Assembly (NCBI RefSeq): GCF_902833225.1
Contig: NZ_CADFEI010000002.1
Coordinates: 496,001-560,000 of the forward strand
Origin: Burkholderia sp. BCC1644
GTDB taxonomy: Bacteria; Pseudomonadota; Gammaproteobacteria; Burkholderiales; Burkholderiaceae
DNA length: 64,000 nt
Reading direction: 5' to 3'
The notes beneath the pieces are model-generated. The model was given only the letters and a program-made list of their open reading frames with translations. It ran no database searches and had not been told where the DNA came from. Position 1 is the first letter of the stretch; each line of letters begins with the position of its first letter. Made by a program: the position numbers and the translations under genes. Positions 37,222 through 45,908 of the stretch are shown in pieces.

Positions 37222-37725
37222 ATGAAAACCGGAATCTGGATACTGATCGCATCGCATCTCGCGACGGGTCTCGCGGCGTTTGCCGCGGGCATCTACGTGC
37301 TGCCGATCCTCACGGCAGCGGAAGGCGCGAGCGCCGTCGAACTGCAACTGGCCGCGGAAAACGCACGCCATACCGGCCGCTTCGAACGCGGCCTGCCGGG
37401 AAGCGACGCGTTGCACTGGGCAGACGGCAAGCTGACGATCACCGATACGTCGATCGCGTTCGAAGGCGACGTCGCACCGGGGCCCGACTACAAGATCTAT
37501 CTCGTGCCGGAATTCGTCGACACGCAGGCGTCGTTCGTCGCGATCAAGGCGCGTGCCGCGCGCGTGGGCGACCTCAAGACCTTCGGCAATTTCGTCGTGC
37601 CGCTGCCCGCCGACGTGAATCCCGCGCAATACACGTCAGTCGTGATCTGGTGCGAACGCTTTTCGAAATTCATCAGCGCGGCCCGGTATCAACACGCGGC
37701 GACGTCGGGCCAGCGATCGATGTAG
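37222..37725 (+). CDS. DM13-domain membrane-anchored protein
   Basis: A 167-residue protein beginning MKTGIWILIASHLATGLAAFAAGIYVLPIL, a signal anchor. The rest, with GLPGSDALHWADGKLTI, a DYKIYLVP strand and VVIWCERFSKFISAA, is a DM13 domain with its single conserved Cys in the VVIWCERF strand. DM13 domains are thought to act in redox or electron transfer. AAAGGG precedes the ATG. No operon partner. Confidence 0.85.
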   Translation: MKTGIWILIASHLATGLAAFAAGIYVLPILTAAEGASAVELQLAAENARHTGRFERGLPGSDALHWADGKLTITDTSIAFEGDVAPGPDYKIYLVPEFVDTQASFVAIKARAARVGDLKTFGNFVVPLPADVNPAQYTSVVIWCERFSKFISAARYQHAATSGQRSM

Positions 37726-37758
37726 CCGGCCGCCGCTTCCACGGTGCACGCTCGCGCG

Positions 37759-38367
37759 CTAGCGGCTCTTGCTCCGCGTGGCCTTCTTCACCGTCTTCGC
37801 ACGCGGCGCTTCCTTCTCGGGCTGCGCGCCGCCGCCGGCGAGATCCTCGAGCCATGCGAGCGCATCGACGTACGACAGGAACTGCTGCAGATATTCCGGC
37901 GACAGCTCGCGCATCGTCGCGAGCGACCGGTGCACGAGACTGTTCGAATTGAGCGGCCCCGCGTTGCGCGGCACCTGGTCGAGCGACTGCCGGTACTGTT
38001 GCTCCGTGCGGACTTTCGACCACATCGTGCGGAAGTAGTCGACCAGTTCGGGATCGAGCCCGCGCCGGTCGGCCTGCGCATCGCGCGCGAGCCGGTCGAC
38101 CAGCGCCGAGAGCGTGCCGCGCGGCGACGCAACCCGTACCGCGTCATCCATGACCGGAGCTTGCTCCGCCCGCGCGACCACGTCCGCGTAGCCTTCGATC
38201 AACGTCGCCAGCCGCGCGTCGAGCAAGGCGCGCGCGTCGCCGCCGAGCGCGGCCGCGCGCCGTTCGAGCGCGTCGATCCGGTGAAAGCGCACGGGATCGA
38301 ACCGGTCGGCGCCCTGCTCGCGCCATGCGTCGAGCGTCGCGCGCACGTGCGTCGCGGCGTCGGTCAC
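37759..38367 (-). CDS. DUF2894 family protein, last gene of the stator-like operon
   Basis: A 202-residue soluble protein. The first 60 residues are a helical segment, the middle has VDYFRTMWSKVRTEQQYRQSLDQVPRNAGPLNS, and the C-terminus is a basic tail (KTVKKATRSKSR). This pattern is annotated DUF2894 in beta-proteobacteria. Its ATG overlaps the stop of the OmpA/MotB-like gene (4 nt), so the two are translationally coupled. The basic tail suggests contact with nucleic acid or the membrane. Function unknown. Confidence 0.8.
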   Translation of the reverse strand: MTDAATHVRATLDAWREQGADRFDPVRFHRIDALERRAAALGGDARALLDARLATLIEGYADVVARAEQAPVMDDAVRVASPRGTLSALVDRLARDAQADRRGLDPELVDYFRTMWSKVRTEQQYRQSLDQVPRNAGPLNSNSLVHRSLATMRELSPEYLQQFLSYVDALAWLEDLAGGGAQPEKEAPRAKTVKKATRSKSR

Positions 38368-39008
38368 TTCGCCTTCCCTCCGTTCGATGCCGACTTGCGC
38401 GGCACCGGCGCAATCTCCACGCGGCGGTTCTTCGCGCGGCCTTCGTCATCCGCATTCGAGCTGACCGGCTGCTCGGAACCGAACGCGGCCGCGAACACCG
38501 ACGACGCCGGCACGCCGGCGTCGATCAGCGCACGCGTGACCGTCAACGCGCGCTTGGCCGACAGTTCCCAGTTGTCCGCGAACAGGCGGTTACTGGCATG
38601 CACCTGCTGGTCGTCGGCGAAGCCGCTGATCATCAGGATCTCGTCGCGCGTCTTCAGGTACGTGGCCAGCGGTACGGCCAGCGTCTTCAGCAGGTCGCGG
38701 CCCGCGGGCTGCAACTGGTCGGAGTTCAACGCGAACAGCACGTTGCCGCTGATGCCGATGCGCCCGTTCACCAGCGTCACCCGGCCGGCCGCGAGCGGCC
38801 CGGCGAGCGCCTGTTCGAGCGACTTGCGCTGCTGCGCTTCGAGCTGGCGCGCCCGCACGGCTTCCTCGAGCTTCGACGTGAGTTGCAGCTGCATGCCGAT
38901 CACGCCGACGAGGATCAGCACGAACGCACCGAGCAGCACCGACATCAGGTCGGCGAACGCGGGCCATACCGGCGCCGATTCCGCGCCGCCGTCGATTTCG
39001 TCGTGCAT
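38364..39008 (-). CDS. OmpA/MotB-like stator protein (ZorB-like)
   Basis: A 214-residue protein. A short cytoplasmic N-terminus is followed by one membrane helix, PVWPAFADLMSVLLGAFVLILV, with Asp20 at its start where MotB, ExbD and ZorB carry the proton-binding aspartate. The C-terminal OmpA domain has NWELSAKRALTVTRALIDAGV and EGRAKNRRVEI, the peptidoglycan-binding signature. Together with the MotA/ExbB-like protein encoded 3 nt upstream, it should form a proton-driven, wall-anchored stator complex. Confidence 0.88.
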   Translation of the reverse strand: MHDEIDGGAESAPVWPAFADLMSVLLGAFVLILVGVIGMQLQLTSKLEEAVRARQLEAQQRKSLEQALAGPLAAGRVTLVNGRIGISGNVLFALNSDQLQPAGRDLLKTLAVPLATYLKTRDEILMISGFADDQQVHASNRLFADNWELSAKRALTVTRALIDAGVPASSVFAAAFGSEQPVSSNADDEGRAKNRRVEIAPVPRKSASNGGKAK

Positions 39009-39011
39009 GCG

Positions 39012-41819
39012 TTACGCTCCGACGGGCGCGCGCCGGCCGGCGAGCTGCTGCAGATCCTCGACGATCTGCTTCTGCGACATCATGCTCAGGTCGATCACCT
39101 CGCGCGCCTGCGCGACGTAGTACTCGAGCTGCTCGTCGCTGCGCGCGAGCGATTTCTCGAGCGCGGCCTCGATGCGCTGCAGATGGGTCAGCAGCTTGTC
39201 GTTCGATTCGCCGAACACCTGCACGGCCATCCCGAACGCATCGCCGAGGCTCGCCACCTCGACGGCGCCGGCCGTGACCTGCGCGGCGACCGAATCGAGC
39301 TTGCGCGTTTCGGCATCGACGGTGTCGTTGAAGCGTGCGCCGACGCGATCGAGCAGGTCGGCCGACGTGCTGACGAGCGCGTCGATCGCGGTGCGCTGTT
39401 CGGTCGACGCGTGGTTGACCGCGCCGAGCAGCGTTTCGAGCGTCGCGAGCAGGCGGCTGCGCTCCTCGACCATCGCGGTGTCGTGCACCAGGCTGTCGGA
39501 CAGGCGCTGGCGCAGCTCGGCGACGACGTCGGCCGCGGCCTTCGGCGCTTCCGACGCGGCTTGCACGAGGCGCGCGATCTCGTTGATCGTGTCGCTGGCG
39601 TGCACCTGCGCCTGTGCGGTGATGTCGTTCGCGGTGCGGGTCAGCGTGTCGCAGATGTCCTGCTGGCGCGTCGCGGCTTGCGCGCTCGTCTGCGCCCATT
39701 CGTCGCGCAGCGCGGCCGCCATCGCGGCGAGCGAATCGTTCCATGCGCCGAGGCGCTGTTCGTCGCGCGCGGCCAGTTGCGTCTGCAGGCCCGTGTGCGA
39801 ATCGCGAATCGTCGACAGCAGGTCGTTCGAACGTTGTTCGAAGGTCGACGCCTGTGTGGTCAGGTCGCGCGTCGTTTGTGCAAGCGCGTCGCAGATTTCC
39901 TGCTGACGGCCCGCGCTGTGCACGCCTGCGCGCTGCCATTCGTCGCCGAGCTTCGTGGCCATCGCGGCCAGCGAGTCGTTCCATGCCGACAAGCGTTCTT
40001 CGTCGCGAGCGGCGAGCTGCGATTGAAGACCCGTGTGCGATTCGCGGATCGTCGACAGCAAATCGGTCGAGCGTTGCTCGAACGTCGAAGCCTGCGTGGT
40101 CAGATCACGCGTCGTTTGTGCAAGCGCATCGCAAATTTCCTGCTGACGGCCCGCGCTATGCACGCCTGCACGCTGCCATTCGTCGCCGAGCTTCGTGGCC
40201 ATCGCGGCCAGCGAGTCGTTCCACGCCGACAGGCGTTCTTCGTCGCGCGCCGCCAGTTGCGATTGAAGGCCCGTGTGCGAATCGCGGATCGTCGACAGCA
40301 AATCGGTCGAGCGTTGCTCGAACGTCGAAGCCTGCGTGGTCAGATCACGCGTCGTTTGTGCAAGCGCATCGCAGATTTCCTGCTGACGGCCCGCGCTATG
40401 CACACCCGCACGCTGCCATTCGTCGCCGAGCTTCGCGGCCATCGCAGTCAACGCACCGTTCCAGGCCGCGAGGCGCTGTTCGTCGCGCGCAGCCAGTTCG
40501 GTCTGCAGCCCCGCGTGCGACTCGCGCATCGCGGCGAGCGTCGCGCCCGAATGGCGCTCGAACGTCGCGGCGGCGTCGCCCAGCGCGCGCGCGTGCTGGC
40601 TCGCGAGCGTCTCGCCGGCCTGCGCCTGGCGCGACAACGCATCGCGCCACGCATCCGACAGGCGGCCTTCGGTCGATTCGAGGCGCGTCGCGACGCCGTC
40701 GAGCAAATCCGTCGAGCGCTGCGCGAAGGTTTCGGTGAACTGGCCGAGCGTCGTCTGCAGTTGCTGCGCGACGGCGTCGCCCGCCTGCCGTTGTTCGTCG
40801 ATCGCGCGGTGCCAGACGGCCGTCACGTTGCCGGTGGTCTTCTCGAAACCGTCCGTCAACCCGTCGAGCTGACGCTGCACGGCGCCCGTCACGGTGTCGC
40901 GCAGCGCGGCCATCTCCTGCGCAAGCCCCGTCATCGTCGCGGCGACGACCGGCTGAAGCGCCGCGCCGGCCACACGTGCGCTTTCGGCGGCGCTTTCCTT
41001 CAGCGCATCGCCGACGTTCGACGCGAGGCCCGCGTACGCGCGCTCGGTCCGGTCGAAAAACGCCTGCTGGCTTTCGATCTGGCGATCGTGCAGCGCGATG
41101 CTGCGCGCTTCGAGCGTCGTCATCATCGTCTGCAGCCGGTCGACCAGCGCCGGCATCACGTCGGCCTGGCGCTGCAGCAGCCGGAACGATTCGTCGCGCT
41201 GGTGCGCGGACGAATGCACGCGCAGCGTCGTCGCGATCTTCGCGTCGAGCTGCCCGGCCGCGTCGATCCGCTCGCGTCGCACGAGCGCGGACAGCAGCCC
41301 GAGCATCGCGGACGTCGCGACGCCGGCGATCGACGTGCCGAACGCGAACCCGAGACCCTTCACCGGCGCGATCAGCGATGCGCGGATCGCATCGAGATCG
41401 GTCGCGCTTTCGAGCGCGGCGCCCGTGCCCTTCAGCGTGACGACCATCCCGAGCAGCGTGCCGAGCATGCCGAGCAGCACGAGCAGGCCGACGAGGTAAG
41501 GCGTGAGCGCCGGGCCCGGCAGCGCGACGCGCGCGCCTTCGACCCGTGCGCGCACGGCGCCGCGCAGGCCCGGGGGCAGCGTGTCGAGCCACGCGTCGAG
41601 CTTCGCGGGCGGTTCGGTCAGGCCGGCCACCGCGCGCGACAGCGTGGCGGTCGCCTGGCGGTAGCGCAGCAGTTCCCATGCGCCGGCGACGTAGCACGTG
41701 CCGATCAGCAGCGTAACGGCCGACGCCAGCGGGTTCGACGCGACATAGCCGACACCGATCCAGCCCACTGCGAGCAGACCGGCGACGAAGACAACGAGAT
41801 CAAGGCGAATTCTGGACAT
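39012..41819 (-). CDS. DUF802 protein: MotA/ExbB/ZorA-like membrane core with a long repeated helical tail
   Basis: A 935-residue inner-membrane protein. Four membrane helices (about 7-25, 31-50, 106-128, 150-177) include TPYLVGLLVLLGMLGTLLGM and GLGFAFGTSIAGVATSAML, the pore helices of the MotA/TolQ/ExbB/ZorA superfamily. After about residue 190 comes a cytoplasmic tail of some 740 residues, almost entirely helical, rich in A/Q/R/E/T/L. It includes four 80-residue repeats (438-757). A long tail on such a core is the hallmark of ZorA in Zorya anti-phage systems, where it projects into the cytoplasm. Pfam calls tails of this type DUF802. It is preceded by the DUF3348 gene with a 10-nt gap. Confidence 0.88.
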   Translation of the reverse strand: MSRIRLDLVVFVAGLLAVGWIGVGYVASNPLASAVTLLIGTCYVAGAWELLRYRQATATLSRAVAGLTEPPAKLDAWLDTLPPGLRGAVRARVEGARVALPGPALTPYLVGLLVLLGMLGTLLGMVVTLKGTGAALESATDLDAIRASLIAPVKGLGFAFGTSIAGVATSAMLGLLSALVRRERIDAAGQLDAKIATTLRVHSSAHQRDESFRLLQRQADVMPALVDRLQTMMTTLEARSIALHDRQIESQQAFFDRTERAYAGLASNVGDALKESAAESARVAGAALQPVVAATMTGLAQEMAALRDTVTGAVQRQLDGLTDGFEKTTGNVTAVWHRAIDEQRQAGDAVAQQLQTTLGQFTETFAQRSTDLLDGVATRLESTEGRLSDAWRDALSRQAQAGETLASQHARALGDAAATFERHSGATLAAMRESHAGLQTELAARDEQRLAAWNGALTAMAAKLGDEWQRAGVHSAGRQQEICDALAQTTRDLTTQASTFEQRSTDLLSTIRDSHTGLQSQLAARDEERLSAWNDSLAAMATKLGDEWQRAGVHSAGRQQEICDALAQTTRDLTTQASTFEQRSTDLLSTIRESHTGLQSQLAARDEERLSAWNDSLAAMATKLGDEWQRAGVHSAGRQQEICDALAQTTRDLTTQASTFEQRSNDLLSTIRDSHTGLQTQLAARDEQRLGAWNDSLAAMAAALRDEWAQTSAQAATRQQDICDTLTRTANDITAQAQVHASDTINEIARLVQAASEAPKAAADVVAELRQRLSDSLVHDTAMVEERSRLLATLETLLGAVNHASTEQRTAIDALVSTSADLLDRVGARFNDTVDAETRKLDSVAAQVTAGAVEVASLGDAFGMAVQVFGESNDKLLTHLQRIEAALEKSLARSDEQLEYYVAQAREVIDLSMMSQKQIVEDLQQLAGRRAPVGA
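39549..40508 (-). repeat. Four 240-bp tandem repeats inside the DUF802 gene
   Basis: On the minus strand, units run 40508-40269, 40268-40029, 40028-39789 and 39788-39549 and encode 80 residues each. They begin LQ(S/T)(Q/E)LAARDE, continue WNDSLAAMA, GDEWQRAGVHSAGRQQEICD and end IRDSHTG. The first three are nearly identical in protein and DNA; the fourth diverges in its second half. Near-identical DNA suggests recent duplication and probable variation in tail length between strains. Confidence 0.92.
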
Positions 41820-41829
41820 AGCGTGTTGA

Positions 41830-42609
41830 TTAGCAGGTGCGAAGAGCCGCGAGCAGCCCGTCTACCGTTTGAAACCGGACTTCGAGTTCGGCAAGCAGGA
41901 TGCTTTGCATCTCGTCGCGAAACGTATCGAGCCATGTGCCGGGCACGATCGCCGCGACGGCCGGGCCGTCGGCGACCACCGCGCTGTTATCGGCCGGATC
42001 GGCTGCGGCTGCGGCCGTGGCTGCGGATTCGGCATCGGCCAGCGCCTGCCGTTCCGCGTCGCGCAACCGCCCGAAACGCGTGCCGAGCAGCGCGGGCACG
42101 GCCGACAGCAGGCCGCGCTCGCGCGCGCCGAGCACGCGCTCCATGATCGTGTCGAGCGTCGCGAGCCGCGCCATCCCGGACGAGCGCGCGGCGAGCGCGA
42201 CCCGCAGGCGGCCGCGCAACTGGCCGATCGCCGTCTCCATATCCTGTTGCAGCGTCAAGTAACGCTGGCGGAAGTCCGCGAAATCGGCCGTATCGGCGGC
42301 CGGCGGCGGCAGGTCGCCGGGCCGGCGCCGCGCACGCGGCCGGTTGGTGGCCGTGATCGCCTGCGCAAGGTCGTGGCGCACGCGCGCGCAGTCGCGTTCC
42401 GCATCGTAGCCGCGCACGCCGGCCGCGACGCCCGGCGGGCTCGCGGTCAGCGCGGATGACAGCGTGATCGCGTCGGTCCAGCCGAGCCACTGGCTCAGCC
42501 GGTCGGACAGCGTCTGCCGGGATTCAGCGACGTCGGCATCGGCCAGGCGCGCGAGCAGCCGGACGAGCGTCGGACCGCTCAGCGCCGGACGCGGAGGTGC
42601 TTGCACCAT
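41830..42609 (-). CDS. DUF3348 family protein, first gene of the stator-like operon
   Basis: A 259-residue soluble protein starting MVQAPPRPALSGPTLVRLL. Helical segments include TLSDRLSQWLGWTDAITLSSAL, DFADFRQRYLTLQQDMETAIGQLRGRLR and the C-terminal TWLDTFRDEMQSILLAELEVRFQTVDGLLAAL. This matches the DUF3348 family, always seen by me next to DUF802 genes. It leads the operon DUF3348, DUF802, OmpA/MotB-like, DUF2894. It may bind the long helical tail of the stator protein. That is inference from linkage. Confidence 0.82.
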   Translation of the reverse strand: MVQAPPRPALSGPTLVRLLARLADADVAESRQTLSDRLSQWLGWTDAITLSSALTASPPGVAAGVRGYDAERDCARVRHDLAQAITATNRPRARRRPGDLPPPAADTADFADFRQRYLTLQQDMETAIGQLRGRLRVALAARSSGMARLATLDTIMERVLGARERGLLSAVPALLGTRFGRLRDAERQALADAESAATAAAAADPADNSAVVADGPAVAAIVPGTWLDTFRDEMQSILLAELEVRFQTVDGLLAALRTC

Positions 42610-42915
42610 GCTGCAAACCGTCAAAAAAGGCAGCAGTTTACACGTCGCCGGGAGGTCGCCCGTCAGAATCGGGGAAGCGGCGCCGGCCGGCGCGCCGTGC
42701 GGCACACGCGAACGCCCGTCACGCAAGGCTCGGCGGGCGGTGGCCGGTATCCGGGAGGAGGGGCGGCGGCGGCCCGCTGAACGGCCGCATCAAGAGAAAA
42801 GGAAGGCGTTTCGGGAAACCTGCTGCGCATTCGCGCGGCGGCCCCGGCGGTTCGCTCCGGCGGCCAGCCCGGGGGAATGGCCGGCCGCCGTGCGATGCCG
42901 ATCGGGAATGAACGG
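42610..42915. other. Interval holding the promoter of the stator-like operon
   Basis: 306 bases between the DUF3348 start and the stop of the LysE-type gene, both on the minus strand. No supported gene, no clear terminator for the exporter gene and no box of the metal regulon. Confidence 0.35.
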
Positions 42916-43554
42916 TCAGATCCCCGCTTTCGGCGCGTTCAGGATCAGCCGCAGCCCGAGCAGCGTGATCGCGCCGGCCGCGATGCGGTCGACCCACTTC
43001 TTCGCGCGCAGGTAGAGCTCGCGCGGCCGGCGCGTCGAGAAGCACAGCGCGACGATCGTGTACCAGCCGAATTCGACGGCGAACACGAGCGGCGGCAGCG
43101 CGAGGTAGCACCACAGCGGCGGATGCTGCGGGAGCAGCGCCGCGAAGATGCTGCCGTACCAGATCGCCGTCTTCGGGTTGCTGAGCTGGGTCGTGAGGCC
43201 CGTCAGGAACGACTTGCGCGCGCTGCCGCTGGCCATCGCCTGCGGATCGTCCATCGCGATCGGCCGGTCGGCGCCGCGCCAGATCTTCGACGCCATGTAG
43301 ATCAGGTACGCGCCGCCCGCGACCTTGAGGCCCACGTACAGCCATTCGACGGCCTGCAGCAGCGTGTAGAGCCCCGCCAGCGCGACGCCGCCGAACACGA
43401 TGCCGCCGATGCCCATGCCGAGCGCGGTGGCGAGCCCGTCGCGGCGCGACAGCCCGATCGAATTGCGGGCAACCAGCACGAAGCTGGGGCCCGGAATCAT
43501 CGCGCCGAGAAACAGCGCAGCCAGGATGGCGAGTACGGCAGCGGATGCAGTCAT
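42916..43554 (-). CDS. LysE/RhtB-family amino-acid exporter
   Basis: A 212-residue inner-membrane protein with six helices. ALFLGAMIPGPSFVLVARNSIGLSRRDGLATALGMGIGG is the RhtB/LysE N-terminal signature, and TQLSNPKTAIWYGSIFAALLP the conserved loop after helix 3. It likely exports amino acids or homoserine-lactone-like compounds. The ATG at 43554 has AAGGAGAC upstream; the longer frame to 43707 does not. Confidence 0.92.
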   Translation of the reverse strand: MTASAAVLAILAALFLGAMIPGPSFVLVARNSIGLSRRDGLATALGMGIGGIVFGGVALAGLYTLLQAVEWLYVGLKVAGGAYLIYMASKIWRGADRPIAMDDPQAMASGSARKSFLTGLTTQLSNPKTAIWYGSIFAALLPQHPPLWCYLALPPLVFAVEFGWYTIVALCFSTRRPRELYLRAKKWVDRIAAGAITLLGLRLILNAPKAGI

Positions 43555-43705
43555 CGAAGTCTCCTTGGTCAGCGACGCCGATTCGCCGGCGCCGGCGTGT
43601 CGTTTCCGACGGTCGAGCCGCCGATTCTGGCACGCTTCGCGCGTGGCCGAAAGCGGCTGCACGCTGCTATGCTGGCCCTCTTTCCAGCCATCCCGCACCG
43701 CCGCC

Positions 43706-44170
43706 ATGATCGAGATCCGCGCCGCCCGCTATCCCGACGACGCCGCAGCCGTCGAAGCGATCTTCCGCGAGTACATCGCCAGCCCGACCGTCAGCCTCGC
43801 ATTCCAGGACTACGAGCCGGAGATCGCCGCGCTGCCCGGCAAGTACGCGGCGCCGCGCGGGCTGCTGCTGCTCGCGTGGCACGGCGGGCGCGTGGTCGGC
43901 TGCGCGGCGTTTCGCGAAATCGACGACACGGCGTGCGAGATGAAGCGTGTGTACGTACGCCCCGAGGCGCGCGGGCTGAACGTCGGCCGCCAGCTCGTCG
44001 AACGGCTGCTGCACGACGCGAAGGCGGCCGGCTACGCGCGCATGTGTCTCGACGTGCTGCCCGAGTTCGTCGCCGCACGGCAACTGTATGCGTCGCTCGG
44101 TTTTACGCCCGCGCCGCCCGTCGCGTTCAATCCGGTGCCGGGCACCGAATTTCTCGGGCGCGATCTTTAA
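43706..44170 (+). CDS. GNAT-family N-acetyltransferase
   Basis: A 154-residue GNAT. The core has CEMKRVYVRPEARGLNVGRQLVERLLHDA, where RGLNVG is the acetyl-CoA pyrophosphate loop, and ARQLYASLGFTP near the end. The substrate is unknown. The start at 43706 lies 151 nt from the divergent exporter gene. Confidence 0.92.
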   Translation: MIEIRAARYPDDAAAVEAIFREYIASPTVSLAFQDYEPEIAALPGKYAAPRGLLLLAWHGGRVVGCAAFREIDDTACEMKRVYVRPEARGLNVGRQLVERLLHDAKAAGYARMCLDVLPEFVAARQLYASLGFTPAPPVAFNPVPGTEFLGRDL

Positions 44171-44245
44171 CCGCCGCACCTTGCACGACCGGCCGCGCGC
44201 CCTGCCCGGCGCACGACGGCCGGCACTCGACCACCCGGAGCCCCC

Positions 44246-45115
44246 GTGACCAACCCGACGATGACGCGCGAACAGTTCGAGCGCGACGATTTCAACGACC
44301 GCTGCCTGTTCACGGGCGTACCGATCGCAGGCAAGAAGAAAGGCGAGCATGTGATCCCCCGCTGGCTCATCGAGGACTACGGGCTCAAGGCCCAGCGAAT
44401 CGAGATGGGCGACGCGGCGCGCCAGGCGGCCATGAAGGAATTCCGCTCGCCGGCCGATCCGGTTGCCAACGGGAAATTCGGCCCACTGGAAGACAAGATC
44501 AAACGCGGCGTCGCAAGCATCGACGAACTGCATCTGTGGCAAAAGAAGATTTCCGCCGGCATGGTGCTGAATCACTGGCGCATGGCCCGCAACGACCGCC
44601 ATCCCGGTGCGCCGCTCCAGTTCGACGCACGCTATCTCGCGTTTGCACTCCAGGACTTCCGGAACGAATTCGGCGCGTATCTGGCGGGCCCCTACACGCG
44701 CACGGGTTCGACCCTGTGCCTGCCGACCTGCATTCCGTCCGGCTGGATCGCCCATGCGTTCGGTTCGACCGTCAAGGAGCACGATGCGGGCCACGACGCG
44801 ATCCTGCCGTTCGCCATGGTGGCGGTCAGTCACGGCGGGCAGTTGATCGTGTCCGTCCTGTTCGACCCGGAACACACCTTCGAATCCCACCGGTTGAAGC
44901 AGGAATGGGCTGCGTGCAAACTCGACGTCAGCGCGTCCCCGCTGCCCGTCCAGGCCGCGTTGGCCACCGGCTTCGCGGAGCACATCACGACAGCCGGCGA
45001 GGCCGCATTCGGCGAGCCGCTCGCATTCGATCCGCTGCTCGAGCTGGTCGCCTGTCAGCTCGGCGTCGAAGTCGATCCCGAGACCGCGCAATATCGCCCG
45101 CGTGCAGCCGGCTGA
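44246..45115 (+). CDS. Hypothetical protein with a HNH-like N-terminal motif
   Basis: A 289-residue protein from GTG 44246. Residues about 20-45, CLFTGVPIAGKKKGEHVIPRWLIEDYG, resemble the CxxC...EHVIPxWL opening of HNH/McrA-like zinc nucleases, but the second Cys of the knuckle is replaced (CLFTG) and I see no later Cys pair. The rest (QFDARYLAFALQDFRNEF, PSGWIAHAFGS) is not recognised. The protein may be a degenerate or structural relative. Followed after 52 nt by a secreted protein gene. Confidence 0.65.
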   Translation: MTNPTMTREQFERDDFNDRCLFTGVPIAGKKKGEHVIPRWLIEDYGLKAQRIEMGDAARQAAMKEFRSPADPVANGKFGPLEDKIKRGVASIDELHLWQKKISAGMVLNHWRMARNDRHPGAPLQFDARYLAFALQDFRNEFGAYLAGPYTRTGSTLCLPTCIPSGWIAHAFGSTVKEHDAGHDAILPFAMVAVSHGGQLIVSVLFDPEHTFESHRLKQEWAACKLDVSASPLPVQAALATGFAEHITTAGEAAFGEPLAFDPLLELVACQLGVEVDPETAQYRPRAAG

Positions 45116-45167
45116 CACCGCGCTCGCCCGATCCATCCGTCACCCTCGCGAGATCCCGCCCCCGATC

Positions 45168-45737
45168 ATGCCGCCCCTCCGCCCGCTGCTCCCGCTGCTT
45201 GCCGCCCTGTCGTTCAACGCATGGGCCGGCGACCTGCCGAAGTCGATCGCCGCGCAACTGCCGCCCGGCTACCAGCCGCTGCTCGCGCAAGCCGGGCCGG
45301 AGCTCGACAACGGGCGGCACAGCTTTCTCGTCGTCGTGCATCGCGCGGTCGATACGCGCGAACAACCGTCGCCGCGCCCGCTGCTGATCTACGAGGAACA
45401 GGCCGATCACACCTACCGGCTCGCCGCGCGCAACGACCAGGTCGTGCTGCGCGCGAACGAAGGCGGCCAGTGCGATCCGTTCGATCCCGAAGATGCCGCC
45501 GACAACGGCGTTGCGGTGAAGGGCCGCTATTTCACCGTGCAGAACGTCGTCGCATGCGGGCAGCACTGGAGCGACTACGTCACGTTCCGCTACGACCCGC
45601 GCACGCACGGATGGCTGTTCTCGAACCAGATCGTCACCGAATCGTTCCCGCTCGACGACACGCCCGACCACGTCACCGTCACGCGCGCCGACACGCACCG
45701 GCCGGTGTCGTTCGGCCAGTGGAAACGCAAGGACTGA
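45168..45737 (+). CDS. Secreted hypothetical protein
   Basis: A 189-residue protein. I took MPPLRPLLPLLAALSFNAWAG as the start because it opens a clean signal peptide (cleavage near AWA-G); the frame extends upstream to 45102 without one. The mature part has PGYQPLLAQAGPELDNGRHSF and YFTVQNVVACGQHWSDYVTFRYD, with two Cys. It recalls proteins annotated only as hypothetical in Burkholderia. No function assigned. Confidence 0.72.
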   Translation: MPPLRPLLPLLAALSFNAWAGDLPKSIAAQLPPGYQPLLAQAGPELDNGRHSFLVVVHRAVDTREQPSPRPLLIYEEQADHTYRLAARNDQVVLRANEGGQCDPFDPEDAADNGVAVKGRYFTVQNVVACGQHWSDYVTFRYDPRTHGWLFSNQIVTESFPLDDTPDHVTVTRADTHRPVSFGQWKRKD

Positions 45738-45908
45738 CGCCGCCACGCTGCCCGGACCGATCGTCCCCGCCCGTCACCCGCCGGCCGGTACTCGCGAGCG
45801 CACGCCAACAGGACTACCATAGGCGCTCGCCGTCGCGCGACCGTGCGCCGGCATCGCACGCGGCTCGCCCGCACGCCGTCCCTCGCCGCACCCGCACAGG
45901 AGGACGTC

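Noticed and set aside
38325..42146. A 1273-codon frame on the plus strand opposite the stator-like operon
   Set aside because: Arg/His/Gln-rich shadow of the minus-strand genes; its apparent repeats are the mirror of the 240-bp units.
37759..42609. A complete Zorya defence system
   Set aside because: ZorC, ZorD and ZorE-type genes are absent on either side; only the motor-like pair is present, so the claim is limited to resemblance.
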